DNA of 64,000 bases from Porphyromonadaceae bacterium (GTDB lineage Bacteria > Bacteroidota > Bacteroidia > Bacteroidales > Dysgonomonadaceae): the NCBI GenBank assembly GCA_021372865.1, contig JAJFTO010000004.1, positions 124,001-188,000 of the forward strand, in the 5' to 3' direction. The notes beneath the pieces are model-generated. The model worked only from the letters and a program-made list of their open reading frames with translations, ran no database searches and was not told the origin of the DNA. Position 1 is the stretch's first letter. Every line of letters begins with the position of its first letter. Positions 47,101-55,582 of this stretch are shown piece after piece. A program made the translations under genes and the position numbers.

Positions 47101-47474
47101 CTTCTCAGCTGGGTGCCCCCGTAGCCGGTAACCACAACCTCTTCCAGCATTTCCGAATCTTCCCGCAACGTGACATTTATTGTCTTTCTGTTATTGACTG
47201 CAATAACCTGAGCCTGCATTCCCACGTAGGAAAATTCCAGGTTCCCACTTGCCGGAACATTCGTTAAGGTGTAGTTCCCGTCGATGTCGGTGACAGTTCC
47301 CTGTGAAGTACCCTGCACCCGTACGGTCACGCCGATCAGTGGCTCGTTAAGCACATTGTCGCTGACTTTCCCATTTACTGTGATGTTTTGAGCATACAGC
47401 GAGATAGAACAAAGCATCAGGAAAAGACCCGATACTCCGGCTTTCAAAAGATTGAAATCTTTAAAGTTTCTCAT
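44172..47474 (-). CDS. nanO: SusC-family TonB-dependent receptor of the sialic acid locus (NanO-like)
   Basis: 1100 aa, complete. A signal peptide (SGLFLMLCSISLYAQ) precedes a carboxypeptidase-regulatory-like domain (NVLNEPLIGVTVRVQGTSQG, DIDGNYTLTNVPASG), the TonB-box region EMLEEVVVTGYGG, the plug (VVMVDG-type APLVMVDGQLRN, IESMEVLKDAGATALYGARA) and a 22-strand barrel ending RTLLFGINLTF. With NanU it should import free sialic acid across the outer membrane. It lies 22 bp before the SusD gene and 13 bp after the AGE gene. Confidence 0.95.
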   Translation of the reverse strand: MRNFKDFNLLKAGVSGLFLMLCSISLYAQNITVNGKVSDNVLNEPLIGVTVRVQGTSQGTVTDIDGNYTLTNVPASGNLEFSYVGMQAQVIAVNNRKTINVTLREDSEMLEEVVVTGYGGTQLRSKVTNSIAKVTNETLTVGVFSNPAQALSGAVSGLRVIQTSGNPGAAPQIVLRGGTNLDGSGAPLVMVDGQLRNGLNDINPEDIESMEVLKDAGATALYGARASNGVILVTTKSGKSGQRAINLKAKFGLNYVNNPYTFLGAEDYITYMRKAYQNTPWAAKTNLTGSSPLGTGNVYGEGMLWNLMKLNDNNKFLLDKGWKTMVDPINANDQLIYRETDIAKYSFVDPSVTQDYNLNMSGGNDKGNYYAGLGYNHSQGLPITSYYKRYSFIFNGGYKVTDWLKTNSNFNYNRANWQSMPPTQTSEENYFGRIQSVPPTARFEDEDGKMLLGANSGDGNQSYQSDRFKRDSQTDKFTMIQSAEAKILQNFTLRASAQWYYEEGFYESFNRDYETNPGKWNRTRSSSAEFDRNFSQTYNATLNYNRMFAGKHNVDALLGTEYFDRENKGFNASGTGAPTDDFWDLGLTETGENKRNIDSWHSRYRINSYFGRVNYDYLGKYLLSGVFRYDGYSSLLGDNRWGFFPGLSAGWIFGNEDFVKENLPALSFGKLRTSFGVNGNASGIGAYTLQGAYNPQTYNGRTGFLIGILPNPGLRWEKTRTFEVGADVSFFENKLNANLTYYSRLTMDKYAAFALPSTTGFSSITNNNGEFRNRGLELELSGRIMQTKDFSWEMKGNITYNKNRIISLPDNGLERNRQGGSEIYTGKKITDPQTGLEVDEKIFVGGYQEGQEPGLMVGYQFDGIYKSVDEIPGDLVVKTGNDQGKYQYGPAAYAALTDAQKGRAILLEPGDAKWKDINGDGMIDSFDRIVIGNTTPRWTGGFNTTFKYKNFMLYGRFDFGLGFWTYDNTTPWFLGAMQGTYNTTTDVFNTWTPENPNAKYPRYVWADQLGTGNVNRPSTLFAYKGDYLSFREISLAYSLPETLAKRLYMQAMNVSITGQNLGYLTAAPVASPERSIGAGVASGNGYGLPRTLLFGINLTF

Positions 47475-47487
47475 TTTTCTCTCTCAA

Positions 47488-48693
47488 TTAATAATTAAAC
47501 ATGGTTGTTTTGATTTTACTCTCAATATTTATATTTTCCAAGATTTTCCAACACTGATAAAGTCCCCTTGGCACGTGGAAACATCCTTTCCATTTTCCTC
47601 CTTTCAGGTCGAGCAGCACTTCACCCTGCCTGTTCAGATAGCCCCACCATTCCGGATATTCGGGATCTTTAAAATGGCTCCAGGTATAGTCGTGAACTTT
47701 TTCGAACCACTGCAGGCACTCTTTTGATCCGGTAAGCTGGTATCCTTTCAACAGGGAGATGAGTGTTTCTATATGTACCCACCAGAGTTTCTGGTCCCAC
47801 TCAAGTTGTTGGGGCGGGAATCCCTTCCGGTCCATAAAGTAGAAGATACCCCCATGTTCCTTGTCCCATCCGTATTTGAGGGTTTTAAGGGTCGTCTCCA
47901 CCGCTTTTTCAACCAGTTGCGATCTGTTCAGCCGCTTACCCAGGTCCATGATAAACCACATTGCCTCGATGGCATGTCCTGGATTCATAAGCCGGCCTTC
48001 GAAAGAATCGGAGAGTGATCCGTCTTCGTTCACGTTTTCAACGATCAGCCCCCCCAAATCTGGGCGTAAAAAGACTTCCATCACCTCATGAATGCAATCC
48101 TCCATGGTTTGCTCGAGAAATTCTTTGTCGAGCAGGTGCTCGATCTCAAGTGAGAGGTTGCAGAGAATCATGGGCAGTGAGAACGATTTCAGGTTTCTCG
48201 TTCCAGGATATGCTTTGTTCCATTTTCCTTTCGGATTGTCTCTTTTTGAAAGGATGATATCGAATGTTTTTTTTGCGATCTCAGCGTATTCTTCGTCTCC
48301 TGTAGCCTTGCTCAGCTGACCGAAAGCCATGGTTGCAAAAGTGTAGGAAAAAATGTTATAGGGTTCAATGATGGGCTTTCCTTCACGTGTCAGTGAGAAA
48401 TACCAGTTGAAGTTGCCATCATGTCCGAATTTTTTTAGGAACTCTCCACCCTGTATGGCACAGTCGAGCCATTCCTGTCGCTTTTCTACATTATTATATA
48501 ACATGGAAAACATCCATACCTGTCGTCCTTGCAACCAGATAAATTTATCGGTGTCATAGATGTTTCCCTGCCGGTCGAGACAAGTATAGTAACCACCCCA
48601 GGTGAGGTCCTGCGAATTGTTTAACCAAAATGGCAACACATTTTCGAGTAATTCGGCTTTGTATTGCGATGCTAAAATGTTAAAATTAGTCAT
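47488..48693 (-). CDS. N-acylglucosamine 2-epimerase (AGE family)
   Basis: 401 aa, the standard length. It interconverts N-acetylmannosamine and N-acetylglucosamine without phosphorylation. The (alpha/alpha)6 barrel shows FIWLQGRQVWMFSMLYNNV, NPGHAIEAMWFIMDLGKRL (a His essential in the family), QKLWWVHIETLISLLKGY and a conserved end GCFHVPRGLYQCW. As first gene of the sialic acid operon it sends ManNAc from NanA to GlcNAc. This is the Bacteroides route, instead of NanK plus NanE. The GlcNAc kinase (RokA-type) is not in the window. Confidence 0.94.
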   Translation of the reverse strand: MTNFNILASQYKAELLENVLPFWLNNSQDLTWGGYYTCLDRQGNIYDTDKFIWLQGRQVWMFSMLYNNVEKRQEWLDCAIQGGEFLKKFGHDGNFNWYFSLTREGKPIIEPYNIFSYTFATMAFGQLSKATGDEEYAEIAKKTFDIILSKRDNPKGKWNKAYPGTRNLKSFSLPMILCNLSLEIEHLLDKEFLEQTMEDCIHEVMEVFLRPDLGGLIVENVNEDGSLSDSFEGRLMNPGHAIEAMWFIMDLGKRLNRSQLVEKAVETTLKTLKYGWDKEHGGIFYFMDRKGFPPQQLEWDQKLWWVHIETLISLLKGYQLTGSKECLQWFEKVHDYTWSHFKDPEYPEWWGYLNRQGEVLLDLKGGKWKGCFHVPRGLYQCWKILENINIESKIKTTMFNY

Positions 48694-49044
48694 TGGTGTT
48701 TATACTTATAATAATGCAATCAATAATTTTGTTCGAATTTAGTGGACAAATTTTATTTATAGACGACAAAATAAGTTATAAATTTTCATATATGCAACTA
48801 TACAAATAAAATAATTTATTAAATAGGTCATGATTAATAATAATTAACTAATTATCACGAAGCTCGTTTTTATAAGTTTTTGCTTATATGATTAACAAAA
48901 TGAAAAAACTTCTCTCTTGGAGCGATTTTCCGTAATTTAAATAGTATGGTTTACAAGATTCAAGTTTTTTCCCGATTAACAATCATGGTTTCATGAATCG
49001 GTATCAAAGCAGCGGGAAAATATAGCAAACTCTAGTAAGAAAGG
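48694..49044 (-). promoter_or_regulatory. AT-rich upstream region of the sialic acid operon
   Basis: 351 bp with no gene. It must hold the promoter of the nine-gene operon, but I found no exact -7 box on the minus strand. An inverted repeat TATAAG-N6-CTTATA lies at 48870-48887. The MurU gene ends at 49045 on the same strand, so this also separates two transcription units. Several long A/T runs occur. Confidence 0.4.
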
Positions 49045-49776
49045 TCAAAAGTTGAAAAAAATTTGACCTTCCTGCAAAGAACCTGGTTTTCCCACATCCA
49101 TTATTTGAAGGTCCCTGGGTGTGTAGCCGAAAAGTTGAACTTTGTCACAAATTGAGAGATAGAAATCGATGATCGAGAACTTGTCCGGAAAATTTTCCAT
49201 GTAATGGAAAACCGAAGGTTGTAGAATATGAATTCCTGAAAAAGCAAGTTTTTGATAAACTTTCGGATTAAAATCAGGGAAGGGCGATTTTACTTCTCCG
49301 GTCTTCTCATTGATCCATCCTTTCAGGTGGTTACCACCGTCGAACAGCAGGTAGCGTGCTGTTCGACGATTGCTGCATAGCAGTGTAGCAGGTAAATGGT
49401 TCTTCAGGTGAAAAGTATAAAACTCTTTGAGATTAATATTGGAGAGGATGTCTACGTTGTGAACCAGGAATGGTTTATCGTCGTCGAAGAACCAGGATGC
49501 TTTCCTGACACCTCCGCCTGTATCCAGCAGTTTTTCCCGTTCATCTGAAAATTCGATACGAATTCCGAAATGGTTATTTTGTTCCACGAATTTGATGATC
49601 TGTTCCGCAAAATGATGTACGTTGATGATGATCTCATCAAAACCGGACAAAATGAGTTTTTCAACGGAATGCTGCAGCAAGGGTTTTCCTCCCACTGGCA
49701 CCAATGCCTTGGGCATTGTGTCTGTCAGTGGCTTCAGTCGTGTGCCGAGTCCGGCGGCGAGGATCATTGCTTTCAT
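49045..49776 (-). CDS. murU: MurU-type sugar-1-phosphate nucleotidyltransferase
   Basis: 243 aa. It begins MKAMILAAGLGTRLKPLTDT with MPKALVPVGGKPLLQH, the NTP-transferase signature; the metal Asp is in LVHNVDILSN, and sugar-binding GGGVRKAS and IMDVGKPGSL follow. In Pseudomonas, MurU turns MurNAc-1-P into UDP-MurNAc in peptidoglycan recycling. The 4-bp overlap with an AmgK-type kinase gene supports MurU rather than mannose- or glucose-1-phosphate transferase. A mannose-1-phosphate guanylyltransferase is the alternative. Confidence 0.85.
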   Translation of the reverse strand: MKAMILAAGLGTRLKPLTDTMPKALVPVGGKPLLQHSVEKLILSGFDEIIINVHHFAEQIIKFVEQNNHFGIRIEFSDEREKLLDTGGGVRKASWFFDDDKPFLVHNVDILSNINLKEFYTFHLKNHLPATLLCSNRRTARYLLFDGGNHLKGWINEKTGEVKSPFPDFNPKVYQKLAFSGIHILQPSVFHYMENFPDKFSIIDFYLSICDKVQLFGYTPRDLQIMDVGKPGSLQEGQIFFNF

Positions 49777-51194
49777 TTTTTTCTGAATTCCTGTTCCAGG
49801 TTTTGCTCTCGGTGAATCAGCGATACCTTTACACCGAATTTATTTGAGATATGTTCAGCCACATGCTGGGCAGCATACACCGATCGATGCTGGCCGCCTG
49901 TACAGCCAAACGACACCATTAGGCTGGTAAAGTTACGTTCCATGTAACGGGTCACATGCCGGTCAATAAGGGGAAAGATAGCATCCAGAAAAGTGATCAT
50001 CTCGCCATCCTCTTCCAGAAACTTGATGACCGGTTCATCAAGACCGGTGACATTGTTGTATCGTTCGTATTTTCCCGGATTGTTGATAGCACGACAGTCA
50101 AACACATATCCTCCTCCATTGCCTGACGCATCATCGGGGATACCCTTTTTGTAGGCAAAGCTGTAAACGCGTACTTCCAGTTCCCTTTTGCGCGAATCGG
50201 CAAATTGTTTGAGTTCCGTCATCTCCTGCAATAAATTGCATAAATAAGGATATTCGTCAAATCCATCCCTGAGCAGCTCCCGCAGGTTATTCAGAGCAAA
50301 AGGCACGCTTTGAATAAAATGAGGTTTTTTCTCGAAATAGCCCCTGAAGCCGTATGCACCCAATACCTGGAGCGTTCGGAAAAGGACAAACTGACGCAAC
50401 TGGTCACGAAAATCTAGCCTATTTACAGATCGGTATTTTTGCAGCGAGGCGATGTAACTCTCAATCAGTTCTTCACGTAGTCCGGAAGGAAAGTTTGCTT
50501 TTGCCTGCCAGAGAAAGGAGGCCACATCGTAATAGACCGGCCCTTTCCTGCCACCCTGAAAATCGATAAAGTAAGGATCGCCGTGCATCAACATCACGTT
50601 GCGCGACTGAAAATCGCGATACATAAACGTATCCGTTTTATCTTCCAGCAGGACCTCAGTCAGCTTTTCAAAATCGTTTTCCAGCAGATCCTCCCGAAAA
50701 TCCATGCCGGTAGTCTTTAGAAAGCTGTATTTAAAATAGTTCAGATCCCACATTACCGAACGGCGATTGAATTCCGGCAAGGGGTAGCAGAAACTGAAAT
50801 TGAGATTCTGTGCCCCTTTATACTGGAAATCGGCCAACAGTGAGATGGCCCTGTGCAGGAGTGCTTTCTCGTCGTGGTCAAACACACCGGTCAGTCTTCC
50901 TCCCTTGATTACATCGAACAGATGGGTGTCTCCCAGGTCCTGCTGCAGATAAAACATGCCGTCATCCGATACGGCAAGCAGCTCCGGCACATTCAGTTGT
51001 TGTGTGCTGAAATGTCTGGCTAAATGAATGAAAGCCTGGTTCTCATCGTATGACTCCCCATGTACACCGATAAGGGATATCCCGTCACGCTGAAGCCGGT
51101 AATATTTTCGGTTGGAACCCGATGAAGGCAGAGCTTCCAGACTGGGATTACTTATCCCGGTATATGCAGTAAAGAGTGAGACGAGTTGTTGCAT
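49773..51194 (-). CDS. AmgK-type amino-sugar kinase fused to a RapZ C-terminal domain
   Basis: 473 aa. Residues about 1-330 are an aminoglycoside-phosphotransferase-like kinase: SSGSNRKYYRL, then catalytic TFMYRDFQSRNVMLM and metal-binding YFIDFQGGRKGPVYYDVASF, as in AmgK, which makes MurNAc-1-P or GlcNAc-1-P. Residues about 340-473 match the RapZ C-terminal domain: VRVYSFAYKKGIPDDASG, VFDCRAINNPGKYE, TGLDEPVIKFLE and the hallmark VSFGCTGGQHRSVYAAQH. The RapZ N-terminal P-loop domain is absent. In enterobacteria this C-terminal domain binds glucosamine-6-phosphate and the GlmZ sRNA. The gene overlaps murU, so the enzyme probably works in MurNAc recycling with a built-in amino-sugar sensor. 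Confidence 0.88.
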   Translation of the reverse strand: MQQLVSLFTAYTGISNPSLEALPSSGSNRKYYRLQRDGISLIGVHGESYDENQAFIHLARHFSTQQLNVPELLAVSDDGMFYLQQDLGDTHLFDVIKGGRLTGVFDHDEKALLHRAISLLADFQYKGAQNLNFSFCYPLPEFNRRSVMWDLNYFKYSFLKTTGMDFREDLLENDFEKLTEVLLEDKTDTFMYRDFQSRNVMLMHGDPYFIDFQGGRKGPVYYDVASFLWQAKANFPSGLREELIESYIASLQKYRSVNRLDFRDQLRQFVLFRTLQVLGAYGFRGYFEKKPHFIQSVPFALNNLRELLRDGFDEYPYLCNLLQEMTELKQFADSRKRELEVRVYSFAYKKGIPDDASGNGGGYVFDCRAINNPGKYERYNNVTGLDEPVIKFLEEDGEMITFLDAIFPLIDRHVTRYMERNFTSLMVSFGCTGGQHRSVYAAQHVAEHISNKFGVKVSLIHREQNLEQEFRKK

Positions 51195-51258
51195 GTTTTT
51201 AAGTTCAAAGGACGATGTCTGGATGTGTCGACGTGTTGTTGTTTCGTTATTTCAATGT

Positions 51259-53217
51259 TCAGTGTTCAGAATTTTGTTGGCCGGTATAACTCTCGAGTTC
51301 TTTAAGCCAGACGGTTGCCACCGCATCACTGGGCATTCGCCAGTTGCCGCGGGGGGAGAGGTTGATGGATCCCACTTTGGGGCCATCGGGCAGGCAGGAG
51401 CGTTTGAACTGTTGAGAGAAGAACCGTTTGTAAAAGACCTTCAACCATTTCAGGATTACGTCCTGTTCGTAGACGTTGATGAAAGCCTGTTGTGCCATCA
51501 GCAGAATGCGTCGGGGATGGTCGCCGTAGCGCAGCATGCGATAAAGGAAGAAATCATGCAGCTCATAGGGACCGACAAAATGTTCGGTCATCTGGGATAT
51601 TTTACCTTCTTTGTCTGCCGGAAGTAGCTCGGGACTGAACGGGGTATCGAGCACATCGTGCAAGATCCTGCGAGAAGATTCTTCCATCTGCGTGTCCGCA
51701 ATCCAGCGTACCAGAGAAGCTACCAGCGTTTTTGGCACACTGGAATTCACACTGTACATCGACATGTGGTCGCCGTTGTAGGTAGCCCATCCCAGCGCAA
51801 GCTCCGAGAGGTTTCCCGTTCCTACCACCAACCCGCCGATCTTGTTGGCATAATCCATCAGTATCTGTGTTCGTTCGCGCGCCTGACTGTTCTCATAGGT
51901 GATACTGAGGTCATTCATGTCATGGCCGATATCACTGAAATGCTGTTTTACCGCGTTCACGATGGATATCTCCTTCACGGTTACCCCGGAGGCTTTCATC
52001 AGGGCGATGGCGTTGCCATACGTCCTGCCGGTTGTGCCGAAGCCCGGCATTGTGATGCCTGTAATGTTCTCGCGTGGCATTCCGAGGATATCGAATGTCT
52101 TGATTGTGACCAGCAATGCCAGTGTGGAGTCGAGTCCGCCGGAAACGCCAACGGTAACTGTCTTTGCACCCGTGTGCTGCATCCTTTTGACCAGCCCGTG
52201 TGTCTGGATATGGAACACCTCCGACAGGTTCTCTTCCGCATTCTCTTTTGAGGGGATGAAAGGGTGCGGGTGGAAGGTGCGGTACATCTTGTCCGGGGAT
52301 ACAGGCTCAATTCTGCAATCGATCTCCAGGGTGCTGTCGGTGGCCACTGTGATGTAGTTGGTGTTTATCATCCGATCGTGGCGGAGTGCCTCAATATCTA
52401 TATCGGCAATGATCAGTTCACTTCCCAGTGAGAAACGTTGTGATTCCGTCAGCATCGTACCATTCTCGGCGATAAAACAGGCGCCGGAGAAGACCAGGTC
52501 GGTGGTCGACTCGCCACACCCCGCCGAAGCATATACATAGGCCGCATTGCAGCGTCCCGACTGCTGCAGTACCAGTGATTTCCGGTATCGGTTTTTACCT
52601 ACCAGCTCATTGCTGGCAGACAGGTTGACAAGCACATCGGCTCCCTGCAGGGCCAGCTTTGATGAAGGAGGAACCGGCATCCACAGATCCTCGCATATCT
52701 CGATGCCGAAATTGGCGAAGGGTGTACGGAAGATCATCCCTTCGGGGGATACAGGCACATCCTCATCGCCTATTTCCACCGAGAGATCACTCAGGTCGGC
52801 AGCCGAGGCGAACCATCGTTTTTCATAAAACTCCCTGTCGTTTGGTATATTTGTTTTGGGGACAAAGCCCTGTATACCCTCTGATGAGATGACTGCCGCC
52901 ATATTGAAAAGGCTACTTTTGATGCGCAGCGGCAGGCCTACGATGGCGATGAGTGAGGTTTTTCCTTTCATGAAGGCAGCCAGCTCTGTCAGCGAAGTTA
53001 CCGCCTTGCGCTGTAACGCTTCCTGGAAGAAGAGGTCACCACAGCTGTAGCCCGTGATGCACAGCTCTGGGAAACAGACCAGCTGCACCTCTTCCCGGAC
53101 TGCACGCTCTATCACCGATTTTATCTCAGCCGTATTGAAATCGCAATCCGCAACCCTCAGTACGGGTGATGCGGCAGCTACACGCAAAAAACCGAAATCA
53201 TTGATATGCATATGCAT
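51259..53217 (-). CDS. nadE: glutamine-dependent NAD+ synthetase
   Basis: 652 aa; a start at 53211 would remove two residues. It amidates nicotinate adenine dinucleotide. The N-terminal nitrilase-like glutaminase has Glu in VCFPELCITGYSCGDLF, Lys in PKTNIPNDREFYEKRWF and Cys in FGIEICEDLWMP. The C-terminal synthetase has the P-loop TVGVSGGLDSTLALLVT, then GTGNLSELALGWATYNGDH. This is the long two-domain form usual in Bacteroidetes. Its own -7 box is at 53240. NAD salvage also has pncA at 22556. Confidence 0.96.
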   Translation of the reverse strand: MHMHINDFGFLRVAAASPVLRVADCDFNTAEIKSVIERAVREEVQLVCFPELCITGYSCGDLFFQEALQRKAVTSLTELAAFMKGKTSLIAIVGLPLRIKSSLFNMAAVISSEGIQGFVPKTNIPNDREFYEKRWFASAADLSDLSVEIGDEDVPVSPEGMIFRTPFANFGIEICEDLWMPVPPSSKLALQGADVLVNLSASNELVGKNRYRKSLVLQQSGRCNAAYVYASAGCGESTTDLVFSGACFIAENGTMLTESQRFSLGSELIIADIDIEALRHDRMINTNYITVATDSTLEIDCRIEPVSPDKMYRTFHPHPFIPSKENAEENLSEVFHIQTHGLVKRMQHTGAKTVTVGVSGGLDSTLALLVTIKTFDILGMPRENITGITMPGFGTTGRTYGNAIALMKASGVTVKEISIVNAVKQHFSDIGHDMNDLSITYENSQARERTQILMDYANKIGGLVVGTGNLSELALGWATYNGDHMSMYSVNSSVPKTLVASLVRWIADTQMEESSRRILHDVLDTPFSPELLPADKEGKISQMTEHFVGPYELHDFFLYRMLRYGDHPRRILLMAQQAFINVYEQDVILKWLKVFYKRFFSQQFKRSCLPDGPKVGSINLSPRGNWRMPSDAVATVWLKELESYTGQQNSEH

Positions 53218-53239
53218 CGAATTTACAGGTGTTTTGACA

Positions 53240-53247
53240 CAAAGATA
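53240..53247 (-). promoter_or_regulatory. -7 box for nadE
   Basis: The minus strand reads TATCTTTG, 22 bp before the ATG at 53217, in the 46-bp gap after the transglutaminase gene. It indicates that nadE is transcribed separately. Confidence 0.5.
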
Positions 53248-53263
53248 ATAAAAATAGGATGAA

Positions 53264-54697
53264 CTACCGATAGGTCACTTCCATCTTATAATTCCATTGA
53301 TTGAAATAAAGGTTCCAACTCTCAGATTCAGCTTCTCCGCGTTGGAAGTCGACCGTTTCGCTGCGTGGAAACTGTTTCTCCGGAAAGAATTCATCGGAAA
53401 AATCGGAGTTGACAGTGAGTCTGTAGGAGTCGATCCCCGATAGGTAGAACTCCCTGCCGGTTTTGTTCGTGAGCGGTTCCCCGCGTCCGAAGGATACATC
53501 CACCGGTACCCAGCCTGTTCCCTCGAAATATACCTCTGCCCAGTCGTGCAGGTTCACCTCTCCCGGATGGGTCATCCATCCGCTCTGCCAGCGTGCCGGA
53601 ATTCCCTTGTAACGCAGCATGGTAATGAGTAGCAACGTCACCTGTCCACAATCGCCCCTGCCGTTTTCCAGTACGTAGGCTGGTATATCGGGTATCGTGG
53701 AATACTCCAGCGCACTGGCCCATGGATAGTTCGCGGTGATATAACGATAGATGGCCTGCAGGTTTTCAACTGGCGTGAATGCATCTTTGGTGATGTTGTC
53801 GGTGATTACCCTGATTTGATCAGAAAACCGGATATGGGGTGTTCGTTCCGAGGTGTATTTCTTGTATTCTTCCGTTTGGGTCTGATAGGGTTGTATGTCG
53901 ATCTGAGAAAGATCGAACCACTCTCCCTGCGAAGTAAACGCATATTCTACCGAAAAAACAGCCGCCTCTCCAATCCGGGATGGCTTTTCCATATAGATAG
54001 AGGTATGCCCCGTTTTATCCGCTGAAAAAGTGTACTCCTCCTGTGAGGCACCGATGAACTGCACATCACCTTGTCTTCGTATATCTTGCCTGGGGTAGGG
54101 CAGCCATGTACGAATCGTCTCACCCTCTTCCGAAACACCGGGTTCGACGGTGAGGGTGTACTTTACCTGCATGGCGACCTTCGGCAAGAGATATTTCCCT
54201 TTTATTCCTGTAGGAATGAGTTGCGTAAGATGGCTGTCCAGTATTTTTTTCGTACCATCTGCGACTGTGTCGGGCAGAGCTTGTGAGAGGCTTCTTGCCT
54301 GTGAATCCACCCTGAATAGGTTGGCCGCTGCGTTGCGGAAGTAACGTTTGACTCCGTCGATGATCCTATATTCCAGCACCCCGGATGTTTCCCATGCTTT
54401 CAACTGGTCATCGGTCGGAGTAAAACGGTGGTGTTCCTTAATCCAGCCGATGACCTCTTCGCGACTCCTGTTGAAGTCTAGCTCCACTCTCCTGATTGAA
54501 TCAAGGGAATAACGAAGGGCGACTTTTTTTTCTTTGCTTAATGTTCCGAACCAAATCAGCGAATCGATGATCTTTGCAGCGCAGGTATAGTTGCCTGCTT
54601 CCAACGCTGCGGTTATCTTCTCTTCGGGTGTGGGCGGTCGATTGATTGAACAGGCAGAAAGCAGGGTGAAGAACACAAAAAAAACGATCTGTTTCAT
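53264..54697 (-). CDS. transglutaminase-like domain lipoprotein
   Basis: 477 aa, lipobox FTLLSACS with Cys about residue 16. The catalytic core is near residues 335-400: Cys in ENGRGDCGQVTLLLITML, His in VNLHDWAEVYFEGTGWVPVD, and the following Asp. A long N-terminal region (EEKITAALEAGNYTCAAKII, then TLTVEPGVSEEGETIRTWLP) precedes it, with a beta-sandwich typical of this group. Such proteins are periplasmic cysteine peptidases or inactive relatives; the substrate is unknown. No promoter was recognised. Confidence 0.85.
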   Translation of the reverse strand: MKQIVFFVFFTLLSACSINRPPTPEEKITAALEAGNYTCAAKIIDSLIWFGTLSKEKKVALRYSLDSIRRVELDFNRSREEVIGWIKEHHRFTPTDDQLKAWETSGVLEYRIIDGVKRYFRNAAANLFRVDSQARSLSQALPDTVADGTKKILDSHLTQLIPTGIKGKYLLPKVAMQVKYTLTVEPGVSEEGETIRTWLPYPRQDIRRQGDVQFIGASQEEYTFSADKTGHTSIYMEKPSRIGEAAVFSVEYAFTSQGEWFDLSQIDIQPYQTQTEEYKKYTSERTPHIRFSDQIRVITDNITKDAFTPVENLQAIYRYITANYPWASALEYSTIPDIPAYVLENGRGDCGQVTLLLITMLRYKGIPARWQSGWMTHPGEVNLHDWAEVYFEGTGWVPVDVSFGRGEPLTNKTGREFYLSGIDSYRLTVNSDFSDEFFPEKQFPRSETVDFQRGEAESESWNLYFNQWNYKMEVTYR

Positions 54698-54776
54698 CTT
54701 ATTTGGTATTAAGAAAATAGATATTCATTTGGAATGTGTCGTCCTGATTCAATCGTAGCCACCTGACAGTAAAATC

Positions 54777-55523
54777 TCAGAAAATGAGGGATTTGGTCAG
54801 ACGGAGTATACCCGGTAGCTCCGTAAGTAATGTGGTCATGGAATCGAAGACCAGCGAGGCGCCCGCATCTCTCAGTACCGAGTCGGACAGCGGGCCGGTG
54901 TTCACTGCGATCGTAAAGATCCCTGCTCCCACTGCTGCTTCAATGCCCAGCGGCGCATTTTCGATCACGATGGCCTGGTTGGGTTGCAGGTTACCACCTT
55001 TTTGTAAACCCATCAGAAATGGTTCAGGATGCGGTTTGCCGTGTACCACATCGAAAGCGGTCACCATGGTGGCAGGGGTAAATATTCCCGGAAAATGCAT
55101 GTCCAGTTTGTCGAGTAGGGAAGGCTGACCGGAGCCGGTCACCAATACAGGGGTGAGTCCCCCTCCTTTTACGTAATTCAATATCTCCTTTGCTCCCGGC
55201 ATGGTGGCGCCGCTGTTGTATTGCTGAAATAACACCGACTTCCGGGCATAGATCTGTTGTTCCTCTTCCTCTGTGGCATCACGATGCAGGTTTCTTTGAA
55301 AGATGGCGTTGATGGTCGATTTGCCTATTCTTCCTTCCTGTAGGTAAAACTCATAAGGAATATATTGCAGGTTGAGCTCGTCCATTGTTTGACGCCACGA
55401 TTTGTCATGTGCAGGCATCGAGTCATACAGCACGCCGTCCATATCGAAAATCACGGCTTTCAGCGAAAAATTGCGATACTGCTTAATCTGCAGGTATTCT
55501 TTCAGTAATTCATTCATTTTCAT
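54777..55523 (-). CDS. HAD-superfamily phosphatase (beta-phosphoglucomutase-like)
   Basis: 248 aa from the ATG at 55523; a longer frame from 55544 starts inside the pgi terminator stem. HAD motifs: nucleophile Asp in AVIFDMDGVLYDSMPAHD, Thr/Ser in PVLVTGSGQPSL, Lys in VHGKPHPEPFLM, and acidic IVIENAPLGIEAAVGAG. The cap domain (AHDKSWRQTMDELNLQYIPY) is of the subfamily I type seen in beta-phosphoglucomutase and sugar phosphatases. The true substrate cannot be read. It follows pgi on the same strand. Confidence 0.88.
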   Translation of the reverse strand: MKMNELLKEYLQIKQYRNFSLKAVIFDMDGVLYDSMPAHDKSWRQTMDELNLQYIPYEFYLQEGRIGKSTINAIFQRNLHRDATEEEEQQIYARKSVLFQQYNSGATMPGAKEILNYVKGGGLTPVLVTGSGQPSLLDKLDMHFPGIFTPATMVTAFDVVHGKPHPEPFLMGLQKGGNLQPNQAIVIENAPLGIEAAVGAGIFTIAVNTGPLSDSVLRDAGASLVFDSMTTLLTELPGILRLTKSLIF

Positions 55524-55528
55524 ACGAT

Positions 55529-55566
55529 AAAACCGCTGAGCCACTTTTTTGCAGCCCGGCGGTTTT
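55529..55566 (-). terminator. inverted repeat after pgi
   Basis: AAAACCGC (55529-55536) pairs with GCGGTTTT (55559-55566), starting 16 bp after the pgi stop on the minus strand. The 8-bp stem with a T-rich end suggests a terminator separating pgi from the HAD gene. Confidence 0.5.
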
Positions 55567-55582
55567 TCAAATTATGGTGCTA

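Noticed and set aside
51658..52251. 197-residue open frame on the plus strand
   Set aside because: Antisense to nadE, with several overlapping shadows in other frames and no domain.
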